A stretch of DNA of 64,000 bases, taken from assembly GCA_963575745.1 (NCBI GenBank), contig CAUYUJ010019593.1:643437-707436 (forward strand), written 5' to 3'. Position 1 is the stretch's first letter. Every line of letters begins with the position of its first letter. This DNA is from Prorocentrum cordatum (lineage: Eukaryota > Sar > Dinophyceae > Prorocentrales > Prorocentraceae). The notes beneath the pieces are model-generated. The model saw only the letters and a list, made by a program, of their open reading frames with translations. It did not search any database and was not told the origin of the DNA. The translations under genes were made by a program, and so were the position numbers. Shown here piece after piece: positions 53,094-63,587 of this stretch.

Positions 53094-53414
53094 CTAGTTG
53101 AGCATGGACTCTAAGGCGACTTGCCCATGGACTGGCGCCCCCTCCCCATCCAGGATGGCCGGGCTGTTATGGAAGGTCTGTCTCGAAAAGGCATGCGCTG
53201 CCATGCCCCCCCCCCCCCCTGACCGAGTCGACCGTCCACTTCCTCCACTCACAGTGCGAAGCCTTTGCATCTCCCCCCTCCTCAACCCAACAGTCTCCTC
53301 CGGAGCGCCCCAGTTCAACGAGTCGCTGTGCTCGCCCGCTGTGGCCGAGACAGCGAAGCTGGCGAGCGCGCCCTCGGAAAGCCACGAGTCCGCAGGCTGA
53401 GCGGCGGAGATCAT
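53094..53414 (-). pseudogene. LINE endonuclease-RT linker
   Basis: Reads GEMQRLRTVSGGSGRSTRSG and GMAAHAFSRQTFHNSPAIL, matching the linker AAHxFxR pattern I recall from such elements. Confidence 0.5.
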
Positions 53415-53689
53415 GCTGAGCAGTGGGGGCTGTCACTGCCGCGATCGCCACCGGCCGCGCTTGCCCCCGCTGCGCGCGACAGTGTTCTGGCGGCGCCGAC
53501 GGAGAGCAGCGATCGGATTCCGGGCCGTCGGGCGCGAACCTGCAAGGCTGGCCCTTCTCCCAGACGATCCCCGGGGGCACCTTCTCGGCCTCGCCCGGCG
53601 AGCCCCGCGGCGGAGGCGTTGTGGCCGCGCGGCACAATGAGCCGCTCCTCCGAAGAACGAGACTGGCCCTGAAGCGCGCCCTCCAGGGG

Positions 53690-54640
53690 CGCGTTGTCGG
53701 CGGCCCCGGGGTCCCAGCTCCAAGAGCATTGGCGAGGCTCTAGGGGGGGGGGTCCCACGAGCGCCATCGGGATGGGCTTGCGCCTGACCTGCTGGGCGAT
53801 GGCGGCCGCGCTGGGGACCTCAGCGAGCCCGGGGGGGGCAGGGGCGCGAGGGCGCACGGGGGCTCCACGCAGCGCGCGCACTTCTCGAGCGAGAGGCGCC
53901 GGCGCTTCGGCAGCCGCGAAGAAATCCAAGATCCTCCAGAGCCCTCGCCAGGGCCCCCACTGCGAGCGCCCTCAGGGCAGGTGTCCAGGATCCAGTTGTC
54001 AGGCGTGTCCTGAACAGCTTGGGCTTGACCTCCAACTCCAAAGACAGACTTGCGACCCCCAGGAATCATAATACAAGTGGCCTAGCTGGGCGCCGCCACG
54101 ACCCCACGGACTGTCAAGCCACCCGCTCTCGGAGAGCTGGTCGGGCGCGAAGTTAAAATCTGCCTGCAATGCCCGCGCGCGGCTCTGGCCGAGCAAGAAT
54201 TGACCTGGCGTCTCCAACAACTGACAGTGCGGCCCTGCTAACTCTTGACCGGAAACGAACTGGGCCGACGCAATTATCGCGCCGGAAAATTAAACCTGCG
54301 TTCGCAACGCGCGCAACAACTCGACTGCCACCCCCCTCGGACAAACTGAATTCAAGCGGCGACGACGCAAGAGACGCGCGCACTGCAACTGCCCTTCCTG
54401 ACGGGCCCCAGCTGGGCCCAGGCCCTGCGCTGCGGGCCGGGCCCGGCGAGGCGCCCATGGGCCTTCGCGCGCAGAGGCCTCTTGCCGAGATAACCTTGTC
54501 GGGTGTCTTGATCTGTGTCTCCTGCGCGGGCCACGCAGCGGGCACTTCGCCTCCCCCGCGGGCTGGATCGAGAAACCAATCGGGGACTCCTGCGGCGCGG
54601 CCGAGCTCCACGAGTTAGCGTTCAACCCCAGGACGTCGAA
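53690..54640 (-). pseudogene. LINE apurinic-type endonuclease domain
   Basis: In order on the minus strand: FDVLGLNANSW (about 54605-54640), AQETQIKTPDKVIS (about 54485-54530), SPLEFSLSEGGGSRVVARV, ADFNFAPDQLSESGW (about 54118-54165), DFFAAAEAPAPLAREVRAL (about 53865-53925) and RRKPIPMALVGPPP. QET and DFN are the metal-binding Glu motif and the DxN motif of EEP-fold endonucleases that nick target DNA. Several frame changes occur between blocks. Confidence 0.65.
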
Positions 54641-54659
54641 GTCAGTTGGCTTAGCTGCG

Positions 54660-55190
54660 CCCATGCCGTGGCGACAGCGGTCCACGGGGGCGCTCGAGGC
54701 GCGCGCCGCCTGCGATCGCTCAGACACCAGCGAATCCTGACGGGGGCGACGGCGAGCAACTGGGGCGCTCGAGGCAGACGCCCCACGTTGCAGTTCTGGC
54801 ACCGGCAAAACATGGTCGACGTGACAGAACGGTGCGCGGGCGCTGGAGGAGCACGGCACCTGCGGCGGTTCTGACTCCAGCAGAGCGCGGCGTGCCGTTG
54901 GGGCCGACGCGGAGGGGCCAGCCGTCGCGGCCGTCGGCCCCCCGGCGGTGCCCGGCGCTCCCGTGGCCGAGGAAGCCGACGCGCAGTGCGACGTGGCTGT
55001 GGTGCCCGACCACGACGAGGACAGCCAAGCAGCACTCGGTGCCCCTCACCTCCTGAGGCACAGTACTTACAATTCGGCAGAACCTGGACGTGGCGACGGT
55101 GAGCCACAGAGGCGCTCGTGGATCACGCCACCTGCGGCTGTTCTGACCCCAGTAAAACGCGGCTCGCCGTAGGTGTCGTCGCGGATGGCC
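54660..55190. repeat. ~65-100-bp diverged repeats inside the LINE
   Basis: GTGGCGACGGTGAGCCAC, GGGGCGCTCG and CCACCTGCGGCTGTTCTGAC blocks recur at about 54664, 54745, 54818 and 55093, between the coiled-coil and endonuclease parts. Confidence 0.5.
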
Positions 55191-55400
55191 CAGCTGCGGG
55201 CCACATGGTGGTACCCGACACCCGCGTGGCCGTCGAAACCGACGCTGCGGTACCCGAGCTCGACCGATGCCGTCCTCGAAACCATACTCGCCTCCTGCAG
55301 TGTAGGCCATTCCGAGCTGGAAGACGACACAGAACACCGAATTCTTGTGCCGACACCCTCTTCGTTGGCTCTCATGGCCCGAAGGGTGGCAAAACCACTG

Positions 55401-56571
55401 CTAACAACATTGGGAGCCAAGAGCGAGTCGAACATCCGATCCTTCCGAAGAGCAGGCGCCGCGAAACCCAGGGTCCCGTCCCATTCCCCGTCCGTCAGGT
55501 TGCTTTCCCAGAAACCAACCAACTCGGCCATGCCGACCCGCTGGTGTGCGAGAGCTCTGCCTTGCTGCCCGCGGGGGCGTAATAAAACGTGACACCTTGG
55601 CTGGATACTCGGCCAACAAGTTGGTGACCGCCTCCGTGGTGTCACTTTCCATGGACATAACTTTCCTGAGCGCGGCCTGCAACTCGACGTCTACGAACTC
55701 ATCCACATCCATAGGCACGGGCATGTTGACTCCACCTGCTTCAGCTGCAGGCTCTCCCAGTTGCGAGCCTGAGGACGCTGGCCGACATTCACCAGGAAGC
55801 TGCCCAGCAGCATGAACTTCACGAGCAGCGACTGCAGCCTTCTGAGGGCGCTCGAACGTCACCGCGGATTCCTTCGCCTCTTGCCCCTCGAGCACCGTGC
55901 TGTCGAGCGCCACCGAAGTGAGCGTGGCCACATCATGGTTGACGTTCTGCGCGTCAGCCCGACTGAAGACCTTCTCAACCTCGGCAAGCTCTGCGCGGAT
56001 GTCAGCAGGACCCTGCTGCAACCCGGGCCCCTTCTGAGCAAGGGCCTCACGCTGCTTCGCCATCTCTGCCAGAGCAGCCGTCCACCGATCAACCATTTCC
56101 CGCACGTTCTCAACTCGCCATCGAGCGGTGGCCACCGACGGCGCTTTTTCGGGCCTCGGAGGGGGCACGGGCGAGCACAGTCTCCCCGAGGCCCTTCTCC
56201 TTGAGAGCCACAGGCACTTCCTTGTAGCTGAGCCCTGATGATGAGCCCGGGCCAGCTCCTGGACCCTGCCGCTGCTTGGGCGGCGCCGGCGACTGCTGGC
56301 CTCCCTGACTGCCCCACGACCCCTTGCTGAGGCTGAGGAGCCGGGAAACTTGCTTCTGAAGGGCGGCGAGCTGCTTGGACTGGTTGTTGGTCGCGCGGGG
56401 ACCTGCTTGCCCGATCTTGCCTGTATTCTTGTCAGCAGCCGCTTGCAGCTTGCACGACTTTGCTAGGCGCTGAGCCGTTAAACTGCCTACGCTCGAGCCT
56501 GCTGGCCCAGTTGTCAAGCACCCCGCACTTCCCGCGCCCCCAGTAGGGCCGGTAGGGCTCAGGAAGCACAT
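55401..56571 (-). pseudogene. LINE N-terminal region: zinc ribbon remnant and coiled coil
   Basis: Near 56490-56560 a frame reads CGVLDNWASRLERRQFNGSA, a decayed zinc-ribbon finger in which expected Cys residues are changed. A second frame has KQLAALQKQVSRLLSLSKGS. A third (55401-56168) has MVDRWTAALAEMAKQREALA, coiled-coil-like, and ends in PMDVDEFVDVELQAALRKVM. This layout precedes the endonuclease in dinoflagellate LINEs. Confidence 0.6.
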
Positions 56572-56619
56572 CGCCCACCATCAATCTGAAACACGAGCAC
56601 TCAATGATTGGCTCGCACC

Positions 56620-57100
56620 CACTCGCCGCCCCGAAGTAAGTGGATGCGAGTGGGACAAGGGAAGAGGAAGAGGAGGGATGAGGCAGGAGAAGGAGGGGGG
56701 GGAGGGGGAAGGCAGATGCAGGGGGAGGGTGTGAGTGAGGGGACAGAAAGATGAGCAGGAGGAGGACGATCAAGACGAAAAGAGCACCATTACACCGCAT
56801 CCCCTGCCCTCCACATGATCCGTCCCCTCCCCTCTCCAGTAGTGGGGCGAATCCCGGCGATCAGCGACAAATCCAGGCCTACTGGGGCGGATCCCGCCGA
56901 CAACACTCCAAACTTGACCAAATCCTGGTCCACCTACAACATTTACACTCTTGAGCAGCAGTCTGGTTTCAAGTGGTAGGCTACTACAGTTTGATTCACC
57001 TGACAGTTTTGTGGCAGATTGGATTGGTACCATTCCGATGCACCTTGCTTTTCTCGTACTGCGACGACACAGCCTCTTTCTCAGGATGGGGGGGGCATCA
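56620..57100. other. no gene identified
   Basis: GGAGG-rich 56650-56730, then ordinary sequence. Confidence 0.4.
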
Positions 57101-57105
57101 GTATT

Positions 57106-57580
57106 GGGATGGTGATGGTGATGATGATGATGGTGACGGTGATGGTGACGATGACGGTGGTGATGACGATGACGATGACAATAACGTCGGCGATGGTGAT
57201 GATGATGGTGATGATCACGATGATGATGAGGATGATGAGGATGATGATGATGATGCTGATGATGATGATGACAGCGCTGATGATGATGATTGTGCGAATG
57301 CTGGTGATGATGAGGATGATGATGCTGACGATGATGACGGTGGCGATAATAGGAATAATGATGCGACTGCTGCTGATGATGAGGATGATGATGGTGAAGG
57401 CAAATATGATGCAGAATATTATGATGATGATGGTAAGGATGAGGGGGATAATGAGGATGATGATGATGATGGTGATGATGAGGACTCTGATGATCCTGAT
57501 GACGTTGATGATGATGATGGTGACGAGGAGGATGATGATGCTGAGGAGGAGGAGGAGGAGGAAGGAGGAGGAGGAGGACG
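57106..57580. repeat. GAT/GAC triplet microsatellite (~470 bp)
   Basis: (GATGAT)n with GGT, GCT and AAT variants, ending in GAGGAG. Poly-Asp and poly-Met readings are artefacts. Confidence 0.97.
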
Positions 57581-57599
57581 CCGATGATTGTCGAGCCGC

Positions 57600-57870
57600 C
57601 TCGTCAAAGGATGTCTCTCCGAAGCTTCTCAAAGCCTCTCATACGCCTGTGAAACGCCCATCAGATGCCTCTCTGAGGCCTCTCAGACCCACTCAACTGT
57701 CTCTTGGAAACCTCTCTCATGTCAAAAACCTGCCAATGGACTCTCAAACAACTCTCGGAAATCTACTAGAAGCGTCTCGGAACCCCGCGGAAGCCAGCCT
57801 CCCGCAAGCGCCTCGGAAGCCCCTGGAAACACTCGTAGAAGGGCCTCTTAGGACTTGGTGAAATCGCGAT
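57600..57870. repeat. CCTCTCNGAAGC degenerate repeats
   Basis: CTCTC(G/A)GAA motifs every 12-20 bp. Confidence 0.5.
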
Positions 57871-58069
57871 TAAAAGCTTCAGGTGTTATACTCTTACGGC
57901 ATCCACATCCAAAGATTTTTAGATCCTAGGATCCCAACGCGTCCGTTCCCAAGGGTTTCAAATCCTGCAATCTTCAGACCCCCAACATCTCAACAGCATT
58001 CGGATCTGGACATCGATAAAGATACGAACGCATGTTAGTCATCGTGGGCCCAACACAATGAGTTATTGC

Positions 58070-58450
58070 AGTGCTGATGTGCGAAATATGTTGCGCAAAC
58101 TATGCGGTGCAAGCTATGTCGTATGAACTTTCCGGGGTGAGCCATGTGCTGCAAACAACGTTGTGTAAGCCATGTGGTGTACTCATTGATGAATACGTTG
58201 TGTCATGTGAGCTCTATGCTGCGGGCGATGTAGTATAAGCTACGTTGTGTGAGCCTTGTTGTGTCAGCTATGCGGCATGGGCTATGGTGCGCAATGCACG
58301 TGGTGTAAGTCATGCAGTGTCAGCAAAGCAGTGTATGCAAGGTGGTGTAAGATATGCCGTGTGAGTTGCGCGGCGTGAGCTGCGTGGCGTGAGCTGTATG
58401 TTGCGGCCTTTGCTCTGCAGACCATGTGGTACAAGCTGTACTGCGGCACC
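58070..58450. repeat. degenerate ~15-bp repeat (TATGTGGTGTAAGC)
   Basis: About 20 loose copies of TGTGTGAGCTATGNGG. They run into the next array. Confidence 0.7.
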
Positions 58451-58467
58451 CGCGTGGCGTAAGAGCA

Positions 58468-58855
58468 CGGGGCGCCGACGCGGCGCCCGCGAGCGGGCAC
58501 GGGCGCCAGCAGGGCGACACCTCGGGAACCCCCACCCGGCGCAGGGGACACCCACGAGGAGCCCACGAGCGGGCGCGGGCGACCGCGCGGCGAGTCCGAG
58601 GGAAGCCCCGCCCCGCGCACGGGGCGCCCACGAGGCCCCCGACGAGGCGCCCGCGAGGCGCGGACGCAAGCGCGGCGAGGCGTCGGGAAAGCCAGCCAGC
58701 GCACGGGGGGGGCCACGAGGCGCCCAGGAGCTCACGGGCGCCGGCCGGGCGAAGCCTTTGGAAGCCCATCCAGCGCACGGGGCTGCCACGCGAGGCACCC
58801 ACGGGGCGCCCGCTGGGCGCCCACGGGCGGCAGCGTGGCAAAAACCCGGGGGAGC
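58468..58855. repeat. ~80-bp GC-rich minisatellite, five units
   Basis: Units end in GCGCACGGGG and begin with CGCCCACGAGGC or similar. Spacings 74-88 bp. Confidence 0.7.
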
Positions 58856-58975
58856 CGTCCGATTACGAAAGCGAGCGCGGAAAAGCCTGAATGCTGACAC
58901 TGTTTGGGGTCTAAGATCTAATGACTTCGAAGTGCCTGAACTGAAAATCCCAAGCTATTCTTGAAATTTATGTGT

Positions 58976-59032
58976 TTATATCTATATATATATATGTTTA
59001 TATGTATATGAGTATATATATATATATAGATT
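58976..59032. repeat. TA microsatellite
   Basis: (TA)n with GT interruptions in a GC-rich setting. Confidence 0.9.
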
Positions 59033-59152
59033 TGTTGATCAGTATCTTTGGACTCTCTGGCCGGAACTGAATCCTGGCGGGCTGAGATGGTGCACCAATT
59101 TGCCAGGAAGCGTCGGGGCTAGCCGGGGTTCGTACACATTTCCCCCACCCAC

Positions 59153-59265
59153 CAGACATGCGATGTGAAGATTGTGTCAATACGGGGCCCCCGGAAGTCC
59201 CCACCCTTTCCCCAGTCCGGTTTGTTGGTCATCCCGATTCCTCGTTGACGGTCCCTAGGGCCCAG
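59153..59265 (-). repeat. dispersed coding-like repeat, copy 2
   Basis: Aligns with 39118-39240; minus reading WGKGGDFRGPRIDTIFTSHV. Confidence 0.5.
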
Positions 59266-59649
59266 CGAGGGCTCCCTCCAGAAGCCGAAAGCGGACAAAA
59301 ATCTCTCTCGCCGTGCTTCTTTCGCGACGCGACATGTCCGGGACCTCATCCCTTTGCCGTTCCAGATGCTCGCTTTCCCTGCCCGCAGCGCGATGGCAAC
59401 GGCCGGTCCTGTCGGGCATCTTCATCACGTGGGCCATGGCCTGGCTGCCGCGGGGGCTTGGGGGCGGCTGTCTGCGCGCAACGAATACGTGGGGACTGGG
59501 GGCAGTGGGGAACGCAGACATCCGCCGATCTTAACCAGCCTCGAACCCATCCTTATCCCTAAGATCGGCAAGCCCAAGGCGATGAACATCGTAGGGATCT
59601 CCCCTCTGAAACTGAGGGGGTCCTCAAGATCGGCACCGAGGTAAGGTGA

Positions 59650-59760
59650 TGCCAAACATAATACGTGAGATATAATTTTTCAATCCGCGGTCCAAGAAGT
59701 CCCGACCGCTTCTTTGGGGGTAGGTTTTCCGCACGCCCAAGATCCATTTGGATGGTCCCG
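59650..59760 (-). repeat. dispersed coding-like repeat, copy 3
   Basis: Minus reading RSGLLGPRIEKLYLTYYV. Confidence 0.45.
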
Positions 59761-59936
59761 AGGCCCAGTGCAATAACCGGCCCAAGAAATCGAAATTGAC
59801 GAGAAACGTCAGGATTGAAAACATCATATCGTCGGAGATTAGGGAGGACGGGGTGGAGGGCCAGACTCGACCCAAGATGCATTCGCGATGCGGCGATACA
59901 CCCTGCCGTCCCCCCCCCCCTCCGTACGTCCTTGCA

Positions 59937-60154
59937 GGCACGGTCGGGAACTCTTGCTTAGCGTGCCGTGGCGGCGGTCCCGGCGACACGCTATGCCCTG
60001 CGAGCGTATCATGTGTCGCTCCGCTGGACGGGAGGCCAACAAAGACTCGGGACGCTGACGTTTGGGGACCGGGGGTGGATAGCGCGTCGCGCCGAGGCGT
60101 GGTGGGCCAGAACCGGCGGCGCGACACGCTAAGCCGGAGTTCCTGACCGTACCC
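59937..60154. mobile_element. 218-bp inverted-repeat element
   Basis: The left end GGCACGGTCGGGAACTC then TTGCTTAGCGTG pairs with the right end CACGCTAAGCCGGAGTTCC then TGACCGTACC. Similarity continues inward for 60-80 bp. A single end of the same family lies at 44178-44246. Confidence 0.65.
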
Positions 60155-60189
60155 CTGCTCTTCATCGGGGAGAGCATCCCCTGAAAGGC

Positions 60190-60936
60190 CTATAGCCACT
60201 GGGCCCGCCATTCGCGCCAGAGCCCCGCCTTGGGCGGGAATGGCCCTCGACGCATGCAATTCCTCCAATGCCCCAATGCATGTCCAAAGTGTTCGCAGAC
60301 ATGTCGAGCGAAAACACCGTTCTCAACTGGAGCTACCCTCCATACGTGCAAACGCACCTTGGCATGTCTCGTGGCACAAAATCCACCGAACCTCCGGTAA
60401 GGGCATGTGAAACTCCCTGTTTGGATGTGGAACTGTTGCTGCTGATTGTCGTCGGTCTGTCCTCGTCCTGTTGCCTGTATTCTGTGCCTGGTCCCTCGGG
60501 TCCTGTCTCCTTCTACCTGAGATCCGACGTCACGAACAAAAAATGCAACATCGTGCAACAACTCGACTGGAGCCCAGGAGCCAGTCGTTCTGCTGCATGT
60601 TTCAAGCGGGACCGATCTGGGGTGGCCCCAGGACCCGAAGCTGAGCGAAACCGCCAGGCGCGAAAACTTGCGACGTCGGGATCTGAAGTCTTCGTCTTGG
60701 AGGGGTACGGCCACGGCTACGGCTCCGCACCCGTGGCAGCAGGAAGGCGCGGCGGACGGGGCGCCGAGGCGCCTGATAAAAAAGCGTACCTGTGCGAAAC
60801 ATGATGAACCCTGCGCAGGAGGAGGCGGAGGAGGAGGAGGAGGAGGAGGGAAGGCGGCAGTATCACTGCTGAAGCTACGTGTCCTGGTTCGTCCCACGCC
60901 GGTGTGGTAACGGCACGGTGCCAAACAACAATCCAT
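60190..60936 (-). CDS. hypothetical protein, low support
   Basis: 248-codon minus frame crossing a GGA microsatellite (poly-Pro at its start). Downstream it reads LHDVAFFVRDVGSQVEGDR and FARHVCEHFGHALGHWRN. Composition is mixed and no family is recognised. Confidence 0.25.
   Translation of the reverse strand: MDCCLAPCRYHTGVGRTRTRSFSSDTAAFPPPPPPPPPPPAQGSSCFAQVRFFIRRLGAPSAAPSCCHGCGAVAVAVPLQDEDFRSRRRKFSRLAVSLSFGSWGHPRSVPLETCSRTTGSWAPVELLHDVAFFVRDVGSQVEGDRTRGTRHRIQATGRGQTDDNQQQQFHIQTGSFTCPYRRFGGFCATRHAKVRLHVWRVAPVENGVFARHVCEHFGHALGHWRNCMRRGPFPPKAGLWREWRAQWL
60817..60851. repeat. GGA microsatellite
   Basis: (GGA)n of about 35 bp. Confidence 0.9.
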
Positions 60937-60939
60937 GAC

Positions 60940-61850
60940 AAACTTACGTAAATCAGCTGTCCATCGAGTTTTTTAGGCGTTCAGGCGATCTATGAAGTGA
61001 TCCCTCTGAGTCGTTGTCCAATCTCCACCGAAAATATCTTCACTTGCAAGTTCCTGGTTGGTCCACTAGCATACCGGTCCTATAAAGAGGCGCATGCTGC
61101 AGCGGGAGCACCATTGTCAAACACCGAAAGCGGTGCGAGGGGAAAAGCTATACAACATATCCACGTCTGAAATATTGTGCAGAAAGTAGCGCAGAGGGAA
61201 GGCGGGACAATTTCAGCATGTGCGTGGGGGTGAGGATAGTACGCGTCATATCATCAACTTGTAGTAATGAGGGGGACTGCATAATCAGAATAATAATAAT
61301 CAGAATAATAATAATAATAATGGAGGTCGGACTATGAGACAGAGTGCGGGAAGAAGACGGGGGAATGTGGGATACTGGAGACGAGAGGGGAAAGGAGAAA
61401 GGAGGGATGAGGTGGAGGAGCAGGGCGATGAGGAGAAGTAGAGGGTAAACGAACATGCGGCGAGGCGGGCGACCCACGAGATGGATGGTGGCACGAGCAA
61501 CGAGGATAATGACACAGATACGGGTGGTGACACAGATAAGGATGAGGAACTCAGGTCTTGAGCGATGTCCAGGGTGGCGAAGGAGAAGGGTGAGATAATG
61601 GAGGAGGAGGAGGAGAAGGAGGCGGACGAGGACGAGGAGAAGGAGGAGAAGGGAGGAAGAGGAGGCATGGATGGATAATTCAAGAGGCCCGACGGAAGAA
61701 CGCGTGGTGGGAAGGGGCTATGCAGAAAGGCGGAAGGCGAGAGGGACAAAGGGAGTGATCATGGAGGATACAAGAAGGATGCGAGAGGAAGGATCAGGGA
61801 GGGGAGGGAGGGCGAAAAAGGGGGAGGGAGGAAGCAGCAGCAGCTGCTGC
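60940..61850. other. no gene identified; TAA repeat inside
   Basis: (TAA)n at 61286-61322 and GGAGGA runs at 61600-61660. No coding signal. Confidence 0.5.
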
Positions 61851-61917
61851 ACCGAGGAAGGAGGAGGAGGAGGAGGAAGAGCAGGAGGATGAGGAGGAGG
61901 AGGAGGAGCAGGAGCTT

Positions 61918-62041
61918 GCCATCGCTCGGACGTCCATCTCCTGTGCATGCTTCGGTTTCGTGCGGGTGTTCTTCCGCAGGGTGAACAAACATGCTCTTCG
62001 ATGGTCCTTGCCGAGAAAAACGCACACGTCCTAGCGATGCC
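61918..62041 (+). mobile_element. 124-bp repeat with inverted ends, copy 2
   Basis: Same orientation as 195-320. One end base is changed (CCTAGCGATG), and a GGA microsatellite abuts its left side. Confidence 0.65.
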
Positions 62042-62284
62042 AAGGGAGGAAAAGGAGGAGGAGGAGGAGGAGGGCCAGTGTAAACCCAAGAATCATCAAC
62101 GATGTTGGAATTAACCCTCCCTCCAAGCTCCCTCTTCATATGCTCCTACAACGGTTCATTTCCATTGAGGGAACTGCCTCGTTGGAAGACAACCGTTTGA
62201 AGATCCTGACGCATGCCAAAACATGGTTCTCGGGATTCGAGAGCCACATGTTGGAAAAGAACCGCCCTCAATCCGTGAAACTCC

Positions 62285-62460
62285 TGAAAAGTATGAAAGC
62301 GAATGTGCGCGTCGCTAAGGCGAGAGCCACATTTTGAAAACGACCTGCCCTCAATCCGTGGAACTCTTGCAAATTTTGAAAATGAATGTGCGCGGCGCTA
62401 GGGCGAGAGCCGCATTTTGAAAACCACCCGCCCTAAATCTGTGAAACTGCTTCACTTTGC
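62285..62460. repeat. TGCGCGGCGCTAAGGCGAGAGC tandem repeat, right cluster
   Basis: Two full ~85-95-bp units and part of a third (GAATGTGCGCGGCGCTAGGG, CCGCATTTTGAAAACCACCC), related to 8835-9015. Confidence 0.7.
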
Positions 62461-62559
62461 AAGCTTCAGAGTCATAAATGCAGAGGAAGTCTCGGGCGAA
62501 GCGCCCGGCCCGCCCTGAAAACTAGCCTCGGGGTGCGACAGGGAAGAGTTATCTAGAAG

Positions 62560-62745
62560 GAGAAGGAATGGAGGAGGAGAAGGAATGGAGGAGGAGGAGG
62601 AGGAGGAGGAGGAGAGGAGGAGGAGCGGAATGGAGGAGGAGGAGGAGGAGGAGGAGGAGAAGGAATGGAGGAGGAGGAGGAGGAGGAGGAGGAGGAGGAG
62701 GAGGAGGAGGAGGAGGAATGGAGGAGGAGGAGGAGGAGCAGCAGA
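62560..62745. repeat. GGA triplet microsatellite
   Basis: GGAGGA with AATGGA interruptions. Confidence 0.95.
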
Positions 62746-62759
62746 TGCCCTCCTGGCCT

Positions 62760-63486
62760 GACTGGGGCGCCCAGGCGGCGGCGCGCAGGGGCCCCCTTGC
62801 CCCTCGCTCGCGGGCCGTGGGTCTCGGGGTCGGGAGGCCGCAGAACCTGAGGCACTGGAGGTCGGAGGAGCCCCGGTGGGTGCCCAGCTCGGCACCACGT
62901 TCAGGGGGACGTAAGACCTGGGTACAGGGGACTCGGAAATCCCCGACGAGGTCGTCAAACAAATGACGAGGCCGAGCCTGCATTTTGACGAGGCCTCCCG
63001 CTGCAGACATCCTACGAAACTCCTACTCGTCAAAATCCGAGTCGCGGTCGTCAAAAAACGATGGCGAACCCGAGTCCTGGCAAACCCGGGTCTTACGCTC
63101 CCCCGATAGGAGCGTACACTCGACCAGGATGGTAAGGATGCGCGGTAAGGATGCGAAGGCCTTGGAACGCCATGTTGACGTTTTCCGTGCGAGGGGCAGC
63201 AGAATGCCGAAGGATGCCGAACACCGAAGGGGCAAGGATGCAAGGGTAGCCTTGGAAAATTGCCCCATCCTTACAATCATGGTTGACTGTACTCGTTGGC
63301 GTTGTCGCCCATGATATTCGGGTCGAAGGCGTCCGCGATGGGAAGGGACGAAGAGCCCTAGAGATCTTGAAGTGGTGCTTGCAAAGGAACTTGTGCAGGA
63401 AGCGAGGTCGCCTCGTCGGCGGGGAGGTGGAAGTCCTGCTCGGTGTCGCCCTGGATGGGAGAGAGAGGAAACTCGCCACGTAATCG
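62760..63486 (-). pseudogene. inverted, broken copy of the right-edge coding segment
   Basis: The minus strand reads EQDFHLPADEATSL and FDPNIMGDNANEYSQ near 63300-63450, and RGAELGTHRGSSDLQCLRF near 62850-62900. These match parts of the plus-strand gene at 63588-64000. Between them lies the inverted-repeat element 63114-63292. Stops and frame changes make it a pseudogene. Confidence 0.55.
63114..63292. mobile_element. 179-bp inverted-repeat element
   Basis: 27-bp ends (GTACACTCGACCAGGATGGT and continuation against the complement of 63266-63292) match at about 22 positions. The right-end sequence CATCCTTACAATCATGG recurs at 36169-36185 in diverged form. Confidence 0.55.
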
Positions 63487-63587
63487 TGCTCGGCATCAGT
63501 TGAGACGGACGATCAGTGTGTACCACGTCGAGAGAACTGCGAAGACGCGGATTGAGGAAGTTACGGGGTCTTCAGCCTCTGAGATTC

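Noticed and set aside
57019-57861. 280-codon Met/Asp-rich ORFs
   Set aside because: GAT microsatellite readings.
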